Shown piece after piece: positions 1-3,683 of a DNA stretch of 6,643 bases. The position numbers and the translations under genes are program-made. Source of the DNA: Deltaproteobacteria bacterium. Lineage in GTDB: Bacteria; Myxococcota_A; Polyangia; HGW-17; SLPX01. The notes under the pieces were generated by a model. The model saw nothing but the letters and a program-made list of their open reading frames with translations, did no database searches and was not told where the DNA came from. How positions within the stretch are numbered: the first letter of the stretch is position 1; each line of letters starts with the position of its first letter. The stretch covers positions 1-6,643 of the forward strand of contig JAABSF010000148.1 in NCBI GenBank assembly GCA_011390535.1, written 5' to 3'.

Positions 1-81
1 TGCCACCGAAACCAATATTATAATATCGCGGCTCCTGAACCTCCTTTCAAACCACCAGGCGAATTTTTATTATGGAGTTAA
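1..81 (+). CDS. Possible 3' end of an upstream gene (partial)
   Basis: Frame 1 is open from the first base to a TAA at 79-81 and reads as 26 residues ending APEPPFKPPGEFLLWS. The proline-rich stretch followed by a hydrophobic end looks more like a protein C-terminus than random sequence, but 26 codons are too few to prove coding and I do not recognise the family. If real, it lies 27 bases before the TTG at 109 and 45 before the ATG at 127, and would be co-directional with the RNase H gene. It overlaps the candidate promoter at 45-73, so the two readings partly compete. Confidence 0.3.
   Translation, partial: CHRNQYYNIAAPEPPFKPPGEFLLWS
45..73 (+). promoter_or_regulatory. Candidate promoter for the RNase H gene
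   Basis: TTTCAA (45-50) and TATTAT (68-73) are separated by 17 bases, with 3/6 and 5/6 matches to the sigma-70 boxes. Transcription would start near 80, leaving a leader of 30-47 bases. A second perfect TATAAT lies at 19-24 inside the palindrome ATATTATAATAT (15-26), but its -35 box would fall at the window edge and cannot be judged. This is a match by eye only. Confidence 0.28.
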
Positions 82-126
82 ACGGATAAGGTTGATTCGA
101 AAGAGGTTTTGAGTAACGAATCGCTT

Positions 127-762
127 ATGGCAAAAAAAAAGAAGAACAGTTTTTATGCATATCGAACGGACGACAACCAGGGCATTGTATCCAGTTGGGC
201 TGAGTGTGAAGCAAAAGTCAAAGGAAGACGAGCTCGCTATAAGGGGTTTAAAACCGAGAGCGAAGCGCGGGGGTGGCTTGACGGCGGAGCCGTATATGAA
301 AACAAAGCCATCAAAAAGGAAATCAAGAGGATGGATCTTCCCGACGGTGCAGTTTTTTTCGACGCGGGCACAGGACGGGGCAACGGAACAGAGGTTAGGG
401 TCTCAGATAAAAACGGAACACCGTTGACCTTCATGGCCTTGGATGAAGAAGATGTTACCCCTGAAGGGAACCTCTTGCTTCCTGACAAAACGAATAATTA
501 CGGCGAGCTGATGGGCTGTTTTTTGGCTCTTCAAATAGCCCGGGAGTTGGACAGCAAAACGATCATGGGAGACAGTAAGCTGGTCATCGACTTCTGGTCA
601 CGCGGTTTTCTCAGAAAAGAGACCGCTTTGAAAGATCCCCCATTAACAGAACTTGTAAAAAAGGTGAAAAAAGAACGAGAACAGTTCGAATCCACAGGGG
701 GAAGGATCGTTCACGTGAGCGGAAGCATTAACCCTGCGGACCTGGGCTTTCACAAAGACTGA
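127..762 (+). CDS. Ribonuclease H with N-terminal hybrid-binding (viroplasmin-type) domain
   Basis: This is predicted to cut the RNA strand of RNA/DNA hybrids in the cytoplasm, as RNase HI does. Residues about 8-51 form the small N-terminal hybrid-binding domain (caulimovirus viroplasmin / RNase H1 N-terminal type): FYAYRTDDNQGIVSSWAEC, then the conserved YKGFKTESEA part. The catalytic domain fills about 72-211. All four acidic residues are visible: D79 (FFDAGTGRG), E127 (NNYGEL), D149 (MGDSKL) and D205 (NPADLGFH). The first motif is DAGTGRG rather than the E. coli DGS form and the last is PADLGF rather than CDELA, so it belongs to a divergent RNase H1 group. Its length of 211 residues suits this two-domain layout. 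An in-frame TTG at 109 would add six residues. The AAGAGG at 101-106 is too close to TTG (2 bases) and too far from ATG (20 bases), so the start is unsettled; I prefer ATG because MAKKKKNSFYAY resembles the usual family start. Confidence 0.88.
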   Translation: MAKKKKNSFYAYRTDDNQGIVSSWAECEAKVKGRRARYKGFKTESEARGWLDGGAVYENKAIKKEIKRMDLPDGAVFFDAGTGRGNGTEVRVSDKNGTPLTFMALDEEDVTPEGNLLLPDKTNNYGELMGCFLALQIARELDSKTIMGDSKLVIDFWSRGFLRKETALKDPPLTELVKKVKKEREQFESTGGRIVHVSGSINPADLGFHKD

Positions 763-774
763 CACAAAGACTGA
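751..774 (+). repeat. 12-bp perfect tandem duplication at the RNase H stop codon
   Basis: CACAAAGACTGA occurs twice head to tail (751-762 and 763-774). The first copy encodes the last residues HKD and the TGA stop; the second lies just beyond and repeats the same stop in frame. It probably arose by a slippage duplication. It does not change the protein but leaves a back-up stop. Confidence 0.9.
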
Positions 775-796
775 CAATAAAACCGGCGGTTATGGC

Positions 797-1084
797 TTAG
801 TCCACATTTTGTGATGGGTCATCCACCCTCTCGGGTTCGTCGTTCTCTTTTGTGTGGATCCAGGCTTTGTCATTATCTTGAGAGCTCTCTTCGCCCCCGG
901 CTACCTGCTGAGCTCCTCCACCTGTGCGTCTCTCCCCATGAGTAGCGCGAGCTCCCGACTCTGCCGGTCTCACCGGAGGACGCTCAGTGTTCATGTATGC
1001 TCCATAACAAGCTGCTATAACTAAACCTGAACCGGCTCCAACAAGAGCAAAACATATTTTCTTTACCAACTTGTCGACCTTCAT
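797..1084 (-). CDS. Small predicted lipoprotein with CYG motif, function unknown
   Basis: This 95-residue protein has a clear export signal: a basic start (MKVDKLVKK), a hydrophobic stretch (about 11-25) and a lipobox IAAC with C26 as the likely lipidated residue. The mature part opens with CYGAY and is then entirely hydrophilic: a Pro/Arg/Gly-rich segment (about 34-64) and an acidic tail ending in VDDPSQNVD. No enzyme domain is visible, so it is probably a membrane-anchored tail or small envelope protein. Short lipoproteins starting CYG are common in deltaproteobacteria, but I cannot name this family. The start is well supported by AAGGAG (1090-1095) with five bases between it and ATG, and a good promoter sits just upstream. 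It converges with the RNase H gene, the stops being 34 bases apart. Confidence 0.72.
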   Translation of the reverse strand: MKVDKLVKKICFALVGAGSGLVIAACYGAYMNTERPPVRPAESGARATHGERRTGGGAQQVAGGEESSQDNDKAWIHTKENDEPERVDDPSQNVD

Positions 1085-1109
1085 TCCTACTCCTTATATT
1101 TTTAATTTT

Positions 1110-1139
1110 CTTATACTCAACTATCGCCACCTTTGTCAC
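1110..1139 (-). promoter_or_regulatory. Promoter of the small CYG lipoprotein gene
   Basis: On the minus strand GTGACA (1139-1134) and TATAAG (1115-1110) each match the sigma-70 box at 5 of 6 positions, with 18 bases between them. The predicted start, near 1103, gives a leader of about 19 bases that contains the AAGGAG ribosome binding site. This is the most convincing promoter in the window. Confidence 0.55.
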
Positions 1140-1486
1140 ACCCAAGCCCTTTGCCTTTTACATCACTCTAACGATTCCCAGAGGTAAAACCTTACACCAA
1201 TCATTTTGTTTTTTCTATGAGGGCACCACCAACCCCCTGTGAACTAAGTGACAGCAATACACCAAACAAGTATTATGCAACCAATCATACCAAACATCAA
1301 CTAAGTAGTCTAAATAACGCATTTTACCATTTGGCACAAAACTTGATGCAGCACTTCTATCAAATGGCTGCTTCACCTTATTCATATTTTTCATCCCATT
1401 CAACATGCCGAAAAACATGGAGCAAAAGGCGATTTGACCATTCAACAGAAACAGAACCACCGGACTTCATCCTGCCTCGGTCCAGC

Positions 1487-1648
1487 CAAACCGTTCGACG
1501 TTCCAGCTTGAACCGACATATCCACTTCCATGTGGTCGCCTCATCGGGCACTTTCGCAGCAGACAATGACGGCCGCCTAGTCTTCTTTCAAACCACCAAG
1601 CTCGACGACCGCTGCTTTAACATCCTCACAGAGATAATCCGCCTATGA
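1487..1648 (+). pseudogene. IS91-like (Y2/HUH) transposase fragment
   Basis: The plus frame from about 1487 to a TGA at 1646-1648 encodes about 53 residues that resemble the HUH-motif core of IS91-family transposases (Y2_Tnp). SSLNRHIHFHVVASSGTF matches the family pattern of an LN-x-HIHFH metal-binding motif followed by a short DG(V/T)F-type segment. It continues with DNDGRLVFF and a degenerate TKLDDRCFNILTEIIR, where relatives have a TDEDIA-like helix. The N-terminal part, the catalytic tyrosines and the C-terminus are absent; upstream codons in the same frame do not look related. The fragment has no start signal and is almost certainly dead. The assignment rests on recalled family patterns, not on an alignment. 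Confidence 0.55.
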
Positions 1649-1668
1649 TATTTTGCTTTAATTAACAT

Positions 1669-1697
1669 TTGACCCCTCTCGTTTTTTATGGGATATC
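1669..1697 (+). promoter_or_regulatory. Candidate promoter for the AAA ATPase gene
   Basis: TTGACC (1669-1674, 5/6 match) is followed after 17 bases by a poor -10 box, GATATC (1692-1697); TATCAA two bases further on is an alternative with a 19-base spacer. The leader would be about 37 bases. AGGA at 1728-1731 gives a usable ribosome binding site 10 bases before the ATG. Confidence 0.32.
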
Positions 1698-1741
1698 AAT
1701 AGAACCAACCTTGAAAATTCGAAGAGCAGGATCGATATTTC

Positions 1742-2920
1742 ATGGATGATGCTATGATTGAACGCACCGGCTACCTTGATCAGATTCGTTTTCAGTTTGA
1801 AATCCATCCCGTTGTAGCGGTGTTGGGGGCTCGCCAGTGCGGAAAAACAACACTAGCAGAGATGTATGCTGACAAATACGCCGGTGAGGACGTCATCCGG
1901 TTTGACCTTGAAGATCCAACCCACCTGGCTCGCCTCGATTCCCCGAAGTTGGCCCTGGAAGGACTGCGAGGTCTTGTTGTCATTGACGAGGTTCAGAGAG
2001 CGCCCGGTCTTTTTGAAGTTCTCCGGGTCCTGTCAGACCGGCGGGACAACCCTGCCCGATTTTTGATACTTGGCAGTGCCTCCCGGGATCTGCTCCGCCA
2101 GTCCTCAGAAACCCTGGCCGGCCGGATCGGCTACATTGAGCTTACGCCGTTTTCCATCCCTGAGGTTGGGATGGATCGTTTGAACAGGCTCTGGCTGTAC
2201 GGCGGATTTCCGCCATCCTTTCTGGCAAAAACGGAACGTATGGCGGCCGCGTGGCGCCGATCATACATCACAACATTCCTTGAGCGGGACATCCCTTCCC
2301 TTGGCTTTTCCATCCCTCCCGCTGCATTGAGACGATTTTGGATGATGCTTGCCCACTATCACGGACAGACAGTAAATTACTCTGAGATCGGCAGGTCCTT
2401 CGGTGCGTCAGACAATACGGTCAGAAATTACCTTGATATTCTGGAATCCACTTTCATGATCCGGCAGCTACCACCCTGGCATGAAAACATCGGCAAACGC
2501 CAGGTCAAGTCCTCCAAAATGTATATAAGGGATTCAGGCATTCTTCATTCACTGATCGGGATCGAAGAGAAAAAAGAACTCATGTTTCATCCCAAGCTGG
2601 GTCCTTCATGGGAGGGGTTTGCCATAGAATCCATCATCGGGCTTTACGGGGTCGGACCCGGAGAGTGCTATTTCTGGGCCACGCACGGAGGGGCTGAACT
2701 GGACCTGCTTATCTTTGAACGTGGTAGAAGGGTAGGATATGAAATCAAGCACACCGATTCGCCGCGTATGACCCGGTCGCTGGGAATCGCTCAAAAAGAT
2801 CTCAAGACCGATGAAATGTATGTGGTTTTTCCCGGATCGGAAACGTTTCCCCTGGATGAGCGCGTTCAGGCCGTCGGTTTAGAGACGCTGGTACGAGACA
2901 AACAAAAAGAATTGTCATAA
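1742..2920 (+). CDS. AAA_14/DUF4143 ATPase with nuclease-like C-terminal domain
   Basis: This 392-residue cytoplasmic protein has the usual length and order of the AAA_14 plus DUF4143 family, whose biological role is not established. The ATPase part (about 21-140) shows Walker A GARQCGKTT (29-37, K35), Walker B LVVIDE (78-83, D82/E83), a sensor-like RFLILGSASRDLL (106-118) and the family signature LAGRIGYIELTPFS (125-138). A winged-helix-like segment follows (about 205-245, NYSEIGRSFGASDNTVRNYL). The C-terminal part has the spacing of a PD-(D/E)XK nuclease fold: E291, D321 in GGAELDLLIF, and E334-x-K336 in GYEIKHTD. The residues look intact, but family members are not proven nucleases. ATG 1742 has AGGA ten bases upstream; ATG 1754 (MIERTGYL) is also possible. 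The gene stands alone between two transposase relics, which fits a mobile or accessory gene. Confidence 0.9.
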   Translation: MDDAMIERTGYLDQIRFQFEIHPVVAVLGARQCGKTTLAEMYADKYAGEDVIRFDLEDPTHLARLDSPKLALEGLRGLVVIDEVQRAPGLFEVLRVLSDRRDNPARFLILGSASRDLLRQSSETLAGRIGYIELTPFSIPEVGMDRLNRLWLYGGFPPSFLAKTERMAAAWRRSYITTFLERDIPSLGFSIPPAALRRFWMMLAHYHGQTVNYSEIGRSFGASDNTVRNYLDILESTFMIRQLPPWHENIGKRQVKSSKMYIRDSGILHSLIGIEEKKELMFHPKLGPSWEGFAIESIIGLYGVGPGECYFWATHGGAELDLLIFERGRRVGYEIKHTDSPRMTRSLGIAQKDLKTDEMYVVFPGSETFPLDERVQAVGLETLVRDKQKELS

Positions 2921-2939
2921 CACTCATCAAAACACGCCT

Positions 2940-2975
2940 GTACTTGCTTTTCGCACGTCCCGCAACTGCTTTTTT
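2940..2975 (+). terminator. Possible intrinsic terminator of the ATPase gene
   Basis: GTACTTGC (2940-2947) can pair with GCAACTGC (2962-2969) through an 8-position stem with one mismatch and one G-T pair, around a 14-base loop. Six T (2970-2975) follow at once. It begins 20 bases after the ATPase stop. The imperfect stem and large loop keep confidence moderate. A second, weaker hairpin at 3008-3022 has its T run five bases away. Confidence 0.4.
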
Positions 2976-3057
2976 GTAATTTATGACAAGAGGTGGAGAC
3001 AAGACGAGGGCTGATTCGGCCCACTGCTTTTTGTTCGCTAAAGCCCGTTCAATTTCC

Positions 3058-3086
3058 TGTTCTCCCAAGAACAAAACAGGTATACT
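3058..3086 (+). promoter_or_regulatory. Promoter -10 box with overlapping operator-like dyad
   Basis: TATACT at 3081-3086 is a 5/6 match to a -10 box, 27 bases before the ATG at 3114; no good -35 box sits at the right distance. The -35 to spacer region is a dyad, TGTTCT-N4-AGAACA (3058-3073), and CCTGTT (3056-3061) also mirrors AACAGG (3075-3080). A weak -35 box with a symmetric site over it suggests control by a dimeric regulator, but which one is unknown. Confidence 0.35.
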
Positions 3087-3101
3087 CTCCCAAACTACTT
3101 T

Positions 3102-3116
3102 GGAAGGGCCATTATG
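3102..3116 (+). promoter_or_regulatory. Strong ribosome binding site and ATG, out of frame with the gene body
   Basis: GGAAGGG (3102-3108) lies five bases before ATG 3114, the best plus-strand initiation site in this area. Its frame runs through eight T into a TGA at 3207-3209 after 31 codons. The long downstream frame (from TTG 3145) has no ribosome binding site of its own. This site therefore argues that the true start is 3114 and that a frame change occurs between them. Confidence 0.6.
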
Positions 3117-3609
3117 ACAGCAAACAAGCAATTTTTTTTGCGTTTTGGTGACCATTTTTCTCTTTCCTGTGTTTTCGGGATGCTTCAAAAAGGGAAACGG
3201 AAAGGGTGAAAAAAGGGAAGACAAAAGCATACTTGAGGAACCTCACAAAGCTCCGGACGAGGTGCCTTCTGAAAAAACCGTTTCCGACGAGTCACCGGCC
3301 CCGAGTGAAAACAAGGACGCTCCTCATCCTTTCAAGGATCCCAAGCTCACGGTGCTAAAAACGGAGAGCGGTCACGATGTCGAACTGGTTTTGACACCCT
3401 CCACCAACGAACTCGAAGCGCTCAAAAAGGAGATGGCAGACACCTCGAAACATCTCGATTGGGAATGCCTACCGGAGCCGAACCAGTTTCAGCGACTTCG
3501 GCCCAGCCGAAAGCGCCTGCTCGATGCGATAAAAATGATTGCGTACAGAGCCGAAACCGCCATGGCCAACATCGTAAAGGAAAAGCTCGCCGGAAAAAGT
3601 GAAGATTGA
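3114..3609 (+). CDS. Predicted lipoprotein with transposase-like C-terminus; frame broken at T8
   Basis: As sequenced, the long frame opens only at TTG 3145 (154 residues), giving a signal peptide with no basic start and no ribosome binding site. Reading from ATG 3114 and losing one T of 3132-3139 gives a 164-residue protein with a full lipoprotein signal: MTANKQ, a hydrophobic run FFCVLVTIFLFPV, and the lipobox FSGC with C23. The mature part is a Lys/Glu/Pro-rich linker (about 24-76), then a possible folded part. Residues about 96-159 (EALKKEMADTSKHLDW, RLLDAIKMIAYRAETAM) closely recall the C-terminal helical region of a large putative transposase group from planctomycetes and deltaproteobacteria. 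This suggests a lipoprotein start joined in frame to a transposase tail. It may be a pseudogene, a slippage-regulated gene, or a gene with a sequencing error. It converges with the large minus-strand gene, the stops being 74 bases apart. Confidence 0.55.
3132..3139 (+). repeat. Homopolymer of eight T at the frame switch
   Basis: The T8 tract follows codon 6 of the frame from ATG 3114. Seven or ten T would join the ribosome binding site and start codon to the downstream lipoprotein frame; eight does not. Tracts of this length are prone to replication slippage, transcriptional slippage and assembly error, so each explanation is open. Confidence 0.85.
3400..3594 (+). mobile_element. Possible relic of a second transposase, fused in frame
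   Basis: This part of the lipoprotein frame encodes a charged helical stretch ending in AIKMIAYRAETAMANIVKEKLA. I recall a nearly identical block (KMIAYRAET near the C-terminus, followed by EKLAR-x-DDAR) in a large putative transposase group. Here the similarity stops at EKLA, and the frame ends four codons later, so the rest of the transposase would be deleted. The match is from memory only and differs from the IS91-like relic on the other side of the ATPase gene. Confidence 0.4.
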
Positions 3610-3635
3610 ATAGTTTCCATGAGAAAAGAATTTAC

Positions 3636-3661
3636 AGGAGGGAGAAATGCGCAAGAGATAA
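3636..3661 (+). other. Orphan Shine-Dalgarno and ATG leading to a five-codon frame
   Basis: AGGAGG (3636-3641) lies five bases before ATG 3647, an ideal initiation site, yet the frame is only ATG CGC AAG AGA TAA (MRKR and stop). A second ATG at 3664, just after the stop, opens 23 codons to 3735 that run into the 3' end of the minus-strand gene. The best explanation is the surviving 5' end of a former gene in line with 3114-3609, cut away by the rearrangement that brought in the neighbouring gene. A short leader-type peptide is possible but nothing downstream on this strand supports it. Confidence 0.45.
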
Positions 3662-3683
3662 GGATGAACAGAAAACCAAGAGA

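Larger units (their letters stand above)
1140..1741. other. Gene-poor stretch with transposon debris
   Basis: I see no intact gene here. The left part (about 1200-1440) is AT-rich; the open frames on both strands lack ribosome binding sites and protein-like composition. From about 1441 the base composition becomes more GC-rich, and the plus strand contains the IS91-like transposase fragment. The last 70 bases hold the candidate promoter and ribosome binding site of the ATPase gene. Confidence 0.6.

Noticed and set aside
780..800. Bidirectional terminator hairpin between the convergent RNase H and CYG lipoprotein genes
   Set aside because: The AACC/GGTT stem is only four pairs with a three-base loop; too weak to call.
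1215..1460. Minus-strand open frame of 81 codons in the AT-rich stretch
   Set aside because: No ribosome binding site, no family resemblance, and Phe/Leu/Cys-rich composition typical of chance frames in AT-rich DNA.
1217..1486. Upstream part of the plus-strand frame that contains the IS91-like motif
   Set aside because: It has low-complexity Thr/Ser/His/Asn composition, does not resemble the transposase N-terminal region and has no start signal; only the part from about 1487 is supportable.
3058..3073. LexA/SOS box
   Set aside because: The half-sites TGTTC and GAACA are separated by six bases, not the four of the known TGTTC-N4-GAACA or GAAC-N4-GTTC forms, and no SOS gene follows.
2983..3117. 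44-codon plus frame whose TGA overlaps the ATG at 3114 (ATGA), suggesting translational coupling
   Set aside because: No ribosome binding site before ATG 2983, no protein-like features, and it spans the promoter and dyad; the strong GGAAGGG already explains initiation at 3114.
2802..3230. Minus-strand open frame of 142 codons across the ATPase end and the lipoprotein start
   Set aside because: It overlaps a certain gene and the signal-peptide region on the other strand, has no good ribosome binding site and no recognisable domain.
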